Below are positions 7,709 to 15,813 of a DNA stretch of 64,000 bases, piece by piece; position 1 is the stretch's first letter; each line of letters begins with the position of its first letter. The notes beneath the pieces were generated by a model, which saw nothing but the letters and a program-made list of their open reading frames with translations, had not been told where the DNA came from and searched no databases. The stretch spans positions 3,558,001 to 3,622,000 of the forward strand of contig NZ_CP116899.1 in assembly GCF_030997045.1 (NCBI RefSeq). Reading direction: 5' to 3'. A program made the translations under genes and the position numbers. The DNA is from Microbulbifer sp. TB1203. Lineage in GTDB: Bacteria > Pseudomonadota > Gammaproteobacteria > Pseudomonadales > Cellvibrionaceae.

Positions 7709-7853
7709 TCGGAAAGGCGCCTCGGTAAGGGTGAAAAACTGCGCGAAAGATAGAAGAAATTTTGTCCAGCTCCTATCTTTTTTTGCGCCTTTTGCTAATG
7801 TAGCTCAGCCGCAGCTTCGCGGTGTTTCCGGCCGCCGGTTGGCGGACTCCCAG

Positions 7854-8984
7854 ATGCCCTCTTCCGACTCTCCGACTTACCAGATTCGCCCCGCCTGCCC
7901 GGCGGATGTGCCTGCCCTGCACACGCTGGAACAGGCCTGTTTCAGCAGCGACCGCCTCTCCCGCCGGCGCCTGCGCCATTGGGTGGCGGCGGACAATCGC
8001 GTCTTCCTGGTGGCGGAACGGGCCGGGCAGTTGCTCGGCTATGTGCTGGTGCTGCTGCGCCGCGGCACCCGCCTGGCGCGGCTCTACTCCCTGGCGGTGA
8101 GTCCGGCCGGGCGCGGCCAGGGAATCGGCGGCGCTCTGCTGTCGGCGGCTGAAGAGGAAAGCAGCCACAGCGGTCGCCTCTTTATGCGCCTGGAGGTGGC
8201 CGAGGACAACCACGACGCCATCGCCCTCTACCAGCGGCAGGGCTACCGCACCTTTGGCAGCTATCCCAATTACTACGAAGACGACGCCAATGCGTTGCGC
8301 ATGCAGAAGCGCATCCGCTACCGCCCGGAGAATCTGCACAGGCTGCAAGTGCCCTGGTACGGCCAGACCACCGATTTCACCTGCGGCCCGGCGGCGGCGA
8401 TGATGGCGATGGCAGCGCTCCGCCCCGACTACCGGCCCTCGGTCAGCGAGGAGCTGGCCCTTTGGCGCGAGGCCACCACCATCTTTATGACGTCCGGGAC
8501 CGGCGGCTGCCATCCGATAGGCCTGGCGCTGGCAATGCGCGCACGCGGCTTTCACTGCACCGTCTATCTGAACCAGGGGACGCCGCTGTTCGCCCACGGC
8601 GTGCGCTCGGAAAGGAAAAAAACGGTCATTCGGCAGGTGGACGCAGACTTCCGCCGGTCCGCCCACGAGCGGGATATTCCGGTTATCGAGGAGGACTTCA
8701 CCCAGGACCAGCTACAACAGTGGCTGGAGCAGGGCGCCCTGGCGCTGCTGCTGATCAGCACCTACCGCCTGGACGGCAGGAAGGTACCCCACTGGGTGAC
8801 CCTGACCGGACTCGACGATGAGTGCCTCTATGTGCACGATCCGGACTACGACGACGAGCAGAATCCCCTCGACAGCCAGTACCTGCCGATCGCGCGGGAG
8901 GACTTTGCCAGGATGTCGCTGTTTGGGCGGGAGAGGTTGCGTACTGCGGTGGTGGTGCGAAGGTCCCCCGCCACCGGGGCCTGA
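7854..8984 (+). CDS. GNAT acetyltransferase fused to a peptidase C39-like domain
   Basis: The chosen start, ATG 7854, gives 376 residues. An upstream ATG at 7731 would add 41 residues that do not look like the domain and would overlap likely promoter DNA. Residues 10-155 are a GNAT domain (LAVSPAGRGQGIGGALL at 80-96 binds acetyl-CoA). Residues 165-370 are a papain-like C39 domain with C177 (TDFTCGPAA), His in VPHWVTLTG and Asp in YVHDPDYDD as the likely triad. The fusion suggests cleavage plus N-acylation or, given the ATP-grasp partner, processing of the same peptide or metabolite. No transporter domain is attached, unlike bacteriocin C39 exporters. The substrate is unknown. Confidence 0.85.
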   Translation: MPSSDSPTYQIRPACPADVPALHTLEQACFSSDRLSRRRLRHWVAADNRVFLVAERAGQLLGYVLVLLRRGTRLARLYSLAVSPAGRGQGIGGALLSAAEEESSHSGRLFMRLEVAEDNHDAIALYQRQGYRTFGSYPNYYEDDANALRMQKRIRYRPENLHRLQVPWYGQTTDFTCGPAAAMMAMAALRPDYRPSVSEELALWREATTIFMTSGTGGCHPIGLALAMRARGFHCTVYLNQGTPLFAHGVRSERKKTVIRQVDADFRRSAHERDIPVIEEDFTQDQLQQWLEQGALALLLISTYRLDGRKVPHWVTLTGLDDECLYVHDPDYDDEQNPLDSQYLPIAREDFARMSLFGRERLRTAVVVRRSPATGA

Positions 8985-9148
8985 CTCGAATACCGCCAAG
9001 TTAAGGATTCCCATCAGTCCCGCCACTTGCACTTTGGCCCCTCCCCAATTTCTGGTAACTTTGCTCGCGTGCTTGAGCGGAAACAACCTGCCCGCATTTC
9101 AATAGCCACAAATCAAATGAACAAATAGCAATCAAATTTGGGGGAATT

Positions 9149-9646
9149 ATGAAAACAGGGAAAGTTGTAGTTTTCTTGGCCGGAACTCTGTTGGGTGCTT
9201 CAACGCTGGCACAGGACAATGCCGAGATCATCATCAACCAGAAAGCGGAATACTACGATACCAAGGTAATTGCACCGAATATCGTTCGAGAATGCACCAA
9301 TCTGGGGTACAAATTTTCCGATTCGACGAAACAATTCCTGGAGAAGTACGGTTTTTCCGCAGCACTGCAGCCCGAGCTGGATCTGAAAACCGAAGGCTTC
9401 AATCTCAAATTGAGTATCCTCAACGCTGTCAGCTCCGGCAATGCCTGGACCGGTCACCGCAAGTCGGTAACCGTTGAGGCCGAACTTTATAGGGACGGCG
9501 AACTGATCGACTCTTTTCAAAATGCCAGAAACTCCAGTGGTGGCTTTGGTGGCGGCTTTAAAGGGTCATGCCAGGTATTGGAGCGCTGCGTGCACACGCT
9601 TGGAAATGACGTCGCCAAGTGGATCAAGAACAAGCACCAGGGTTAA
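9149..9646 (+). CDS. Exported protein of unknown function
   Basis: A 165-residue protein with a signal peptide (residues 1-21, cleavage after LGASTLA), so periplasmic or secreted. The mature part has two or three Cys (ECTNLGYKF, GSCQVLERC) and a Gly-rich SSGGFGGGFKGS stretch near 130-141. An AATTTGGGGGAATT ribosome site precedes the ATG. It lies 55 bases before a lipoprotein gene on the same strand and may share its transcript. I do not recognise the family. Confidence 0.75.
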   Translation: MKTGKVVVFLAGTLLGASTLAQDNAEIIINQKAEYYDTKVIAPNIVRECTNLGYKFSDSTKQFLEKYGFSAALQPELDLKTEGFNLKLSILNAVSSGNAWTGHRKSVTVEAELYRDGELIDSFQNARNSSGGFGGGFKGSCQVLERCVHTLGNDVAKWIKNKHQG

Positions 9647-9701
9647 ATCGACCTCCGAAATCACATCAACTCTTTGTTTAATTGAAACTTGAGGAATTCT
9701 T

Positions 9702-10100
9702 ATGCGTTCAGTTATACATGGGCTTTTTATCGCCCTGTTTACACTAGTTCTGGCCGGCTGTACCAGTCACTCGGTAATGAATATCAACGACAGCCCGGTA
9801 CCCAATCGCCTGAACGGGGTGCCGCAAACCGCGGAAACTGTCAGACAGGGCATTCTCGCCGGCTGCGTGGACAAGGGCTGGAACTGCCGCGAAATCAGCC
9901 CCGGCCTGATCGAAGCCTCAATCAAGGTGCGCAATCACCGGGCCACCACTGAAATCTCTTACAACAAGAACAGCTACAACATTCTCTACAAGAACAGCTC
10001 CATGCTGGACTACAACGAGAGAAACAACACCATTCACCGGAACTACAACCGCTGGATCAGCTACCTTGATAACGCTATCCACAAGCGGCTGGCCTTGTAG
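9702..10100 (+). CDS. Small lipoprotein of unknown function
   Basis: A 132-residue protein with a lipobox LAGC (Cys at residue 20), so it should be lipid-anchored. The mature part is rich in Asn/Tyr and ends WISYLDNAIHKRLAL. A GAGG precedes the ATG. A degenerate copy of its last 15 codons and its terminator lies 1.2 kb downstream at 11251-11342, so it once had a tandem paralogue. The function is not known. Confidence 0.8.
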   Translation: MRSVIHGLFIALFTLVLAGCTSHSVMNINDSPVPNRLNGVPQTAETVRQGILAGCVDKGWNCREISPGLIEASIKVRNHRATTEISYNKNSYNILYKNSSMLDYNERNNTIHRNYNRWISYLDNAIHKRLAL

Positions 10101-10118
10101 TAAGCCAGCCCACACTTC

Positions 10119-10143
10119 CATCCGGCAGCGCTTCTGCCGGATG
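10119..10143 (+). terminator. Hairpin terminator after the lipoprotein gene
   Basis: CATCCGGCAG-CGCTT-CTGCCGGATG: a perfect 10-base stem just after the stop, followed by a weak T-run only. A near copy is at 11318-11342. Confidence 0.65.
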
Positions 10144-10445
10144 TTCGTTGGCGGATGCCGACTGGTATAGCAACAGCAGAACCAACACATTCAGAACTTG
10201 TTTAGCCTACTCTCCTCGATTCAGTCGATGGGCACACTTCGCTTTGCCCATCCTACGATCTTTCCCTGTAGGAGCCTGCTTGCAAGGCCAAGCCGCGCGT
10301 ATACAAAGCATCGCTTTGTGCGCGGATTGGCGCTCCGCCATGGATGGCGGAGCCGGGGCTTGATCGAACACTGTACGCTTGCGCCAAGGACGGCACTCGC
10401 GATTGGCTACCCGCACAGTTCGCTTGCAAGCAAGCTCCTACAAAA
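10143..10445 (+). repeat. 303-bp direct repeat, copy 1 (carries a pagL 5' remnant)
   Basis: Bases 10143-10445 match 13069-13372 with few changes. The first ~60 bases are, on the minus strand, the signal-peptide codons of the PagL-like gene at 12598-13131 (VLLLLYQSASAN against LLLLCQSASAN), without the rest of the gene. The remainder carries two repeat modules: GATGGGCACACTTCGCTTTG CCCATCCTAC and a longer palindrome opening TGTAGGAGCCTGCTTGCAAG and closing CTTGCAAGCAAGCTCCTACA. No gene is seen from 10101 to 10605. Confidence 0.85.
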
Positions 10446-10605
10446 GAAGCCCCGGCATCAGGCTCTTCGCATCATGGTCATCGCTCAACTTGGTGCCATC
10501 CAGGACTGACCTGTCTTTCTATCCTCCTCCGCCGCCAGCCTATCCAGGCAAGTTAAAAAATGTCAAACTGCGCTAGCGCTTTTCACCATAAAGGGAGATA
10601 ACAAT

Positions 10606-11211
10606 ATGTTGCGCTTGGTTAAACTTGTACTTGCCGCCAGCTCCATCTGGCTGGCCGCCTGTGCCGGCAATCCGATGCTTGTCAGCACCAACCAGACTGT
10701 CACCGCTCCGAATCCGGACAAAGCACAAGTTGTTTTTATGCGCTCGTCTTTCGTCGGTTCAGCAATCAACGCTTCGCTGTTTGAAGTCAAAGGCGATAAG
10801 AACGAATTTATCGGCATCATAGCCAATGGCACCAAGATCTCACATGAAGTGGAGCCCGGCGAACATACTTTTATGGTGGTTTCCGAGGCCGCCGACTTTA
10901 TGAAGGCCGACGTGGAAGCGGGTAAAACCTATTATGCGATGGTAACCCCGCGCATGGGCGCCTGGAAGGCGCGCTTCAGCTTCCAACCGATCAAGAAGAA
11001 CGCGGACAGCAGCTTCAGCACTTCTTCAAAGGATTTCGACGATTGGGCAACCAGTACCAAATTGGTAGAGAACTCCGAGACTTCACTGCTGTGGGCCGAA
11101 AACAACGCTGCGAGTATTGAATCCAAGAAAGATGCCTATCTCACCAAATGGCTTTCCAAAGATCCAGAGGAAATCGCACGGCAGACTTTGGAAACCTCTG
11201 ACGGACTCTGA
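10606..11211 (+). CDS. Lipoprotein, DUF2846-like
   Basis: A 201-residue protein with a lipobox LAAC (Cys 19). Residues 38-105 (AQVVFMRSS...GTKISHEVEPGEHTFMV...YYAMVTPR) resemble the DUF2846 fold: a short beta-sandwich with a conserved GEHTF turn. The C-terminal 60 residues are acidic and helical. AGGGAG precedes the ATG. It is probably anchored in a membrane facing the periplasm. The gene lies between the two remnants of the duplication described at 10143 and 11251, so it may have arrived with that rearrangement. Confidence 0.75.
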   Translation: MLRLVKLVLAASSIWLAACAGNPMLVSTNQTVTAPNPDKAQVVFMRSSFVGSAINASLFEVKGDKNEFIGIIANGTKISHEVEPGEHTFMVVSEAADFMKADVEAGKTYYAMVTPRMGAWKARFSFQPIKKNADSSFSTSSKDFDDWATSTKLVENSETSLLWAENNAASIESKKDAYLTKWLSKDPEEIARQTLETSDGL

Positions 11212-11250
11212 TGTTGCTCGGCAGGTGCCGGTAACTGTGTTTATTAAGCT

Positions 11251-11299
11251 GGATTAGCTACCTGTATGACGCTATCCACAAACGGCTGGCCCTGTAAGT
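11251..11299 (+). pseudogene. 3' remnant of a paralogue of the lipoprotein at 9702-10100
   Basis: The frame from 11253 reads WISYLYDAIHKRLAL followed by a TAA stop; the intact gene ends WISYLDNAIHKRLAL. The homology continues into the terminator. No upstream part of the gene remains. This is the tail of a lost tandem copy. Confidence 0.8.
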
Positions 11300-11317
11300 A
11301 AGCGTAATCCACACTTC

Positions 11318-11342
11318 CATCCGGCGGCCTGGTTGCCGGATG
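11318..11342 (+). terminator. Hairpin, copy of the terminator at 10119
   Basis: CATCCGGCGGCCTGGTTGCC GGATG: an 8-9 base stem with the same flanks (CACACTTC) as the first copy. Confidence 0.5.
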
Positions 11343-11358
11343 GCCCACTTCGCCCCTT

Positions 11359-11997
11359 CTACTTTTCAACCCGCCGCATCCGGCTCAGCAGCGAAAAAAA
11401 TTCGCCAGAAGAGTTTTCCCGGGGAAAAGGCCTGTCCGGCACCGGTCTCCCGAGAAACCCACACAGCGGGCCCCAACCGTCACTGACACTGAAGCGCAAC
11501 AGCCGATCCGCGGGTACCATTTTAACAATATTTTCCAAATGGACCCGATAGAGGCGATAGACAGACTCTCGATCAAATTCTCCCGCGAAAGTCCTGTTGC
11601 CGATCACCTCTCTGGCCAACTGCACGAATTCAGGCCTCGCCTTTTCGGGTATCAATTCCGCCCAGCGCAATGCTGGGAAAACGGTATCTGAGACGCTCCG
11701 GTACCAGCTCTCAAAATCCCGCTCGGTAACAATCACCCTGACCTCCGGAGCCCACTCCAGAATCTCTTCGGGGAAAACACACACAGGCCAGTCCACCGCC
11801 GATGCGAAGCCACTGAGCAGGCGCGACCAGTTTATCCGCTTCGCATGGAACTCCTTCAGCCATGCGCGACAGCGCTCCGTATCCGCAGCGAAGTTGCTCA
11901 TATGCAAGCAGGGACCAAAACCGAGCTCTTCCAGCGCCCGCTGTAGGGAAAGGGTGCCGGTGCGGCCAAAGCTCGCACCGATAATCTGAATATTCAA
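11359..11997 (-). CDS. Sulfotransferase-family protein
   Basis: A 212-residue protein opening MNIQIIGASFGRTGTLSLQ, the PAPS 5'-phosphosulfate loop of the sulfotransferase family found in bacteria and in marine animals (SULT_17 type). A second PAPS-contact region is VRVIVTERDFESWYRSV (residues 85-101). It should transfer a sulfuryl group from PAPS to an unknown hydroxyl acceptor in the cytoplasm. It has no signal peptide. Genes on either side are lipoproteins and a lipid A enzyme, so an envelope-related acceptor is possible, but that is only context. Confidence 0.8.
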   Translation of the reverse strand: MNIQIIGASFGRTGTLSLQRALEELGFGPCLHMSNFAADTERCRAWLKEFHAKRINWSRLLSGFASAVDWPVCVFPEEILEWAPEVRVIVTERDFESWYRSVSDTVFPALRWAELIPEKARPEFVQLAREVIGNRTFAGEFDRESVYRLYRVHLENIVKMVPADRLLRFSVSDGWGPLCGFLGRPVPDRPFPRENSSGEFFSLLSRMRRVEK

Positions 11998-12131
11998 GAT
12001 AGCCAGTTTATTGTTCTAAAAATTCAGCCAGATCAAAATACTGCCTGTATCGAAAGCATGAGTTTTGACTGAAATTGTTGGATCCGACACGGCCATTAGT
12101 ATCAATAGTTGTGCCCTTTCGCATCAAGCGC

Positions 12132-12512
12132 TTATTGATCCTTGGACTTCAGTGCCTGCAGGGTTTCAGCGGAACATCTTTGATCGTCCTTCTGCGTCAG
12201 GTCGTAGCAGGGATAAGCAAATCCCATCGGCCAATAGATGGCGCCGGCCGGCGGCCAGAAAATGGACGCGGGTCGAAAGCTGGACCGCAACCTGCCCTCC
12301 TGAACAACTTCTCCATTCTGTTCGATCTTGTATGGAATGCCGCCGGCGGAAGACCAGGACAGCGGTGTCCGTGTCACCTTGCCCTCAACGAAGGGTTCTT
12401 CGGTTCCCCGCTTGATTTTCAGTACCGAATCTTCCGGTAGCTTGAGATAGGTTGAAGTTGAGCAGCCGGCGAGAACAAGAGATGCTGCGGCAAATGCAAT
12501 TAGCCTTTTCAT
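12132..12512 (-). CDS. Small lipoprotein of unknown function
   Basis: ATG 12512 gives 126 residues with a signal ending in lipobox LAGC (Cys 17). An earlier in-frame start at 12569 would place 19 non-signal-like residues in front and is rejected; AAGGAAAAACCAAT precedes the chosen ATG. The mature part is Pro/Trp rich (FWPPAGAIYWPMGFAYPCYD) with a Cys pair that might bond. It is not recognised. Confidence 0.75.
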   Translation of the reverse strand: MKRLIAFAAASLVLAGCSTSTYLKLPEDSVLKIKRGTEEPFVEGKVTRTPLSWSSAGGIPYKIEQNGEVVQEGRLRSSFRPASIFWPPAGAIYWPMGFAYPCYDLTQKDDQRCSAETLQALKSKDQ

Positions 12513-12597
12513 TATTGGTTTTTCCTTATTTCTTGGATCAGGTGAAATAAAAGCATCGCGGCAAGTCACCTTGCAGAACCGCGACCATTTCTGAAAA

Positions 12598-13131
12598 TCA
12601 GAAATTCAGTCCTACATTGACCACAAAAGGCATATCAATACCGTCGTTGTCACTGAAGATATTGGCATTGGAAAAGTGCTTCCAGGACACCATCAGCACC
12701 AAATCCTCCCTGCCCTGCCAGTCGATACGCGCGGCGTAGCCCACCTGGGCCTGGAAGGCGAAGTGGTTGTCCTGGTGGCGGTCGCCGAGCTGGTTGCTGC
12801 TGATATAGCTGGGGCCCAGGGCGCGCACAAAAAAGTACGGCTGGCCCCAGCTCTGCCGGCGCGGGTAGAGATTCAGCTGGGGGTAAATGGAAATCGCGTA
12901 GAAGGAGCGGTGCTCGTCCGTATCGGTTTCCACCTTGGTGTAGCTCACCCCCAGGTGGATATGCTGGCGGTGGCTCTTTTCGAATTTTTTGAAGGAGTAG
13001 TCGATGCCGTAGGTGCGGTTGCGCTGGTCGGAGTCCGGCTGCGGGCCGCCGCCGGCGCTGAGCAGCAGTTCGTTGGCGGATGCCGATTGGCACAGCAACA
13101 GCAGGGCCAACACAATCAGAACTTGTTTCAC
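12598..13131 (-). CDS. pagL: PagL-like lipid A 3-O-deacylase
   Basis: A 177-residue outer-membrane barrel protein: signal peptide 1-19 (cleavage after QSASA), alternating beta strands, C-terminal Phe (VNVGLNF). The catalytic H-x-S of PagL is H152-F-S154 in SWKHFSNAN, and an acidic residue (D163 or D166) lies about where PagL has its Glu. It should remove the 3-linked acyl chain from lipid A in the outer membrane. Its 5' codons were copied to 10147-10204. It is transcribed alone; the 304-bp repeat begins in its signal-peptide codons and extends through its promoter region. Confidence 0.85.
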   Translation of the reverse strand: MKQVLIVLALLLLCQSASANELLLSAGGGPQPDSDQRNRTYGIDYSFKKFEKSHRQHIHLGVSYTKVETDTDEHRSFYAISIYPQLNLYPRRQSWGQPYFFVRALGPSYISSNQLGDRHQDNHFAFQAQVGYAARIDWQGREDLVLMVSWKHFSNANIFSDNDGIDMPFVVNVGLNF

Positions 13132-13372
13132 CGCTTTCTCCTCGATTCAATTGATGGGCACGCTTCGCTTTGCCCATCCTACAATCTTTCCCTGTAGGAG
13201 CCTGCTTGCAGGGCCAAGCCGCGCGTATACAAAGCATCGCTTTGTGCGCGGATTGGCGCTCCGCCATGGATGGCGGAGCCGGGGCTTGATCGAACACTGT
13301 AAGGTTGCGCCAAGGACGGCAACTCCCGATTGGCTACCCGCACAGTTCGCTTGCAAGCAAGCTCCTACAAAG
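13069..13372 (+). repeat. 304-bp direct repeat, copy 2
   Basis: This is the partner of 10143-10445. It starts inside the pagL signal-peptide codons and runs through the intergenic region to just before apeR. Both copies are in the same orientation, so recombination would remove about 2.9 kb including the sulfotransferase and pagL body. Confidence 0.85.
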
Positions 13373-13411
13373 AGGTTCTAGCAAACCGCGAAGGCCCTGA
13401 TGATTTATTCC

Positions 13412-14638
13412 TTAAACCCGCCGCTTAAAGATCAACGAAGTGTTGATGCCGCCAAAAGCAAAGTTATTGCTCATCACATACTCGGTATCGATCGCGCGGC
13501 CATCGCCCTGGATGTAGTCCAGCTCGGCGCAGTCCGGATCGATGTTTTCCAGGTTGATGGTGGGGTGGAACCAGCATTCGCGCATCATCTGGATACTGGC
13601 CCAGGACTCCAGTGCGCCGCAGGCGCCCAGGGTGTGGCCGGTGTAGCTTTTCATCGAACTGATCGGCACGGCGCGACCGAAGGCGTTCAGGGTGGCGTGG
13701 CTCTCGGCCACGTCGCCGCGGTCGGTGGCGGTGCCGTGGGCGCTGACATAGCCGATGGCTTGCGCATCGATGCCCGCCTGGGCGATAGCCTGTTCCAGGG
13801 CCACCTGCATGGTGGGCGACTGGGGCTGGGTGACGTGGCTGCCGTCAGAGTTGGTGCCGAAGCCGACAATCTCCGCATAAATCCGCGCGCCGCGAGCTAC
13901 CGCCTGCTCGTACTCCTCCAGCACCAGGGTGCAGGCGCCCTCGCCGATCACCAGACCGTCGCGCTCGCGATCGAAGGGGCGCGGGGTGACGCCCGGCGTT
14001 TCGTTTTTGGTGGAAGTGGCGAAGAGGGTGTCGAACACCGCCGCCTCGGTTGCGCAAAGTTCCTCGGCGCCTCCGGCGACCATCACCGTCTGGCTGCCGT
14101 TGCGGATCGCCTCGTAGGCATAGCCGATGCCCTGGCTGCCGGAGGTGCAGGCGGAACTGGTGGTGTAGACGCGCCCGCACAGGCCGAAAAATACACCGAT
14201 ATTCACCGCGGTGGTGTGCGACATCATTTTGATATAGCTGGTGGCGTTGAGGCCGTCGGTGCGGTGGTTGATCAGCATATTGCCGAAGTCGCCGATCGCC
14301 GCCGGGGTGCCCGCGGAGGAGCCGTAGGCCACACCGGCGGCACCGCTTTTCAGGATCGGGTCGTCCAGCAGGCCAGCCTCCTCCAGCGCCAGCTCGGTGG
14401 CGCGCACCGCCATCAGCGAGACCCGGCCCATGCTGCGCACCCGCTTGCGGGTGTAGTGCGCGGGTTTTTCGAAATCCACCACCGGCGCGCCCAGGCGCGT
14501 CTCCAATCCCTCGTATTTGTCCCAGTCATCCATATACACCACGCCGGAACGGCGCATTTGCAAGGATTCCCTGACCTGCTGCCAACCCTGGCCGATGGGG
14601 GAAATGCCGGCCATGCCGGTTACTACCACGCGTTTCAT
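13412..14638 (-). CDS. apeR: APE beta-ketoacyl-ACP synthase ApeR
   Basis: This 408-residue FabF-type synthase has the full triad: C164 (SSACTSGSQG), H301 (SAHGTATDRG) and H335 (YTGHTLGACG). It extends acyl chains on ACP by two carbons. Two synthases plus a chain-length-factor-like ApeC are the rule for aryl polyene clusters; by position as the last gene this corresponds to ApeR of E. coli CFT073-type clusters. Its start ATG 14638 overlaps the apeQ stop by one base. A 304-bp repeat begins 40 bases downstream of the stop. Confidence 0.92.
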   Translation of the reverse strand: MKRVVVTGMAGISPIGQGWQQVRESLQMRRSGVVYMDDWDKYEGLETRLGAPVVDFEKPAHYTRKRVRSMGRVSLMAVRATELALEEAGLLDDPILKSGAAGVAYGSSAGTPAAIGDFGNMLINHRTDGLNATSYIKMMSHTTAVNIGVFFGLCGRVYTTSSACTSGSQGIGYAYEAIRNGSQTVMVAGGAEELCATEAAVFDTLFATSTKNETPGVTPRPFDRERDGLVIGEGACTLVLEEYEQAVARGARIYAEIVGFGTNSDGSHVTQPQSPTMQVALEQAIAQAGIDAQAIGYVSAHGTATDRGDVAESHATLNAFGRAVPISSMKSYTGHTLGACGALESWASIQMMRECWFHPTINLENIDPDCAELDYIQGDGRAIDTEYVMSNNFAFGGINTSLIFKRRV

Positions 14639-15366
14639 CAGTAGAGACCACCGTTTACGGAAATTACCTGGCGGGTGATATAGCCGGCCCGCTCGTGCAT
14701 CAGGAAGGCCACCGTCGCAGCCACCTCCTCAGGTTTGCCCAGGCGGCGGGCGGGAACCATTTTCAGGATTTCATCCACCGGCAGATCCTCGTTCACCATT
14801 TCGGTATCGATCAGCCCGGGGGCCACACAATTGACGGTGATCTGGCGCTTGGCCAGCTCCAGTGCCAGCGCCTTGCTGGCGCCGATCAACCCGGCCTTGG
14901 ACGCGGAGTAATTTACCTGGCCGCGGTTGCCGGCAAGCCCGGAGACCGAGGTCATCACCACGATGCGCCCCGGCGCCTTGCGCCGCACCATGGGCATGGT
15001 GAGCGGGTGCAGCACATTGTAGAAACCGTCCAGGTTGGTGTGCACCACCCGGTCCCAATCCTCCTCGGGCATCGCCGGGAAGGCGTTGTCGGCGGTGAGA
15101 CCCGCGTTGCACACCACCCCGTAATAGGCGCCGTGCGCTTCCACATCGTTTGTCAGCGCTTCGCGCGCGCCGCTGCGATCGAGGATATCGAACTGCAGGA
15201 TTCTCGCTTCCCGCCCCACTTCGGTGATCTCTTTCGCCACGGCTTCCGCCTGCTCCCGGCGGCTGCGGCAGTGCAGCACGATGTTGTAGCCGTCGTGCGC
15301 CAGCTGCAGCGCAATGGCGCGGCCGATTCCCCGGCTGGAGCCGGTGACCAAAATCCACTCGGACAT
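14638..15366 (-). CDS. apeQ: APE 3-ketoacyl-ACP reductase ApeQ (FabG-like)
   Basis: A 242-residue short-chain dehydrogenase: TGSSRGIGRA at 7-16 binds NADPH; Ser in MTSVSGLAG, and YSASK give the S-Y-K catalytic set. It reduces the 3-keto group in each polyene extension cycle. It ends exactly where apeR starts (shared base at 14638) and begins one base before the apeP stop, so translation is probably coupled. Confidence 0.92.
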   Translation of the reverse strand: MSEWILVTGSSRGIGRAIALQLAHDGYNIVLHCRSRREQAEAVAKEITEVGREARILQFDILDRSGAREALTNDVEAHGAYYGVVCNAGLTADNAFPAMPEEDWDRVVHTNLDGFYNVLHPLTMPMVRRKAPGRIVVMTSVSGLAGNRGQVNYSASKAGLIGASKALALELAKRQITVNCVAPGLIDTEMVNEDLPVDEILKMVPARRLGKPEEVAATVAFLMHERAGYITRQVISVNGGLY

Positions 15367-15813
15367 TTATTTTTTTCCCTTCAGATATTCTTCGATATTT
15401 TCCGGTTGAAACACATTCAGGCGCGCGCTCTGCTCCACGCCTTCGCCACTGATGCGGCACTCGAAGGTGGCCATGCCATTCTCCGCCTGCAGCAGCCGCT
15501 CCACGTCGACAGTCAGCTGGTCGCCGCAGCGGAAGCTGTCGATATTGCTGAGAAACTTGCGCGTACCCAGCAGGAAGCCCAGGCGCACCTCCTCCCCCAC
15601 CTGTTTCGCCCAGTAACCGGAGAAGGCGGCCACCGCCTGCGCCATATATTCGATGCCCACATAGGCCGGCACCCGGCCTTCACGATCGAAGATCCCGTCC
15701 TTGCGCACGCGCAGCGTTGCCGTGAGGGTTTCCTCACCCACGCCGACCACTTCGTCCAGCAGCGCCATATCGCCACTGTGCGGTACCAGTTCTTCCGCCG
15801 GGTAGTTTTGCAC
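15367..15813 (-). CDS. apeP: APE dehydratase ApeP (hot-dog fold)
   Basis: The gene starts at GTG 15813, sharing one base with the TAG stop of apeO, and encodes 148 residues (VQNYPAEELVPHSGDMALLDEV). LVPHSGDM carries the His that serves as base in FabA/FabZ-type dehydratases, and VGIEYMAQAVAAFSGY is the central hot-dog helix. It dehydrates 3-hydroxyacyl-ACP to the trans-2-enoyl form kept as a conjugated double bond. In characterised APE systems ApeP works with ApeI, here the C-terminal domain of the protein at 25411. A longer frame with an ATG at 16785 belongs to antisense-of-frame sequence in apeO and is not used. Confidence 0.9.
   Translation of the reverse strand: MQNYPAEELVPHSGDMALLDEVVGVGEETLTATLRVRKDGIFDREGRVPAYVGIEYMAQAVAAFSGYWAKQVGEEVRLGFLLGTRKFLSNIDSFRCGDQLTVDVERLLQAENGMATFECRISGEGVEQSARLNVFQPENIEEYLKGKK

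Noticed and set aside
7731..7853. Upstream start for the GNAT-C39 gene
   Set aside because: The added 41 residues are not domain-like and the region must hold the divergent promoter; ATG 7854 starts right before the GNAT fold.
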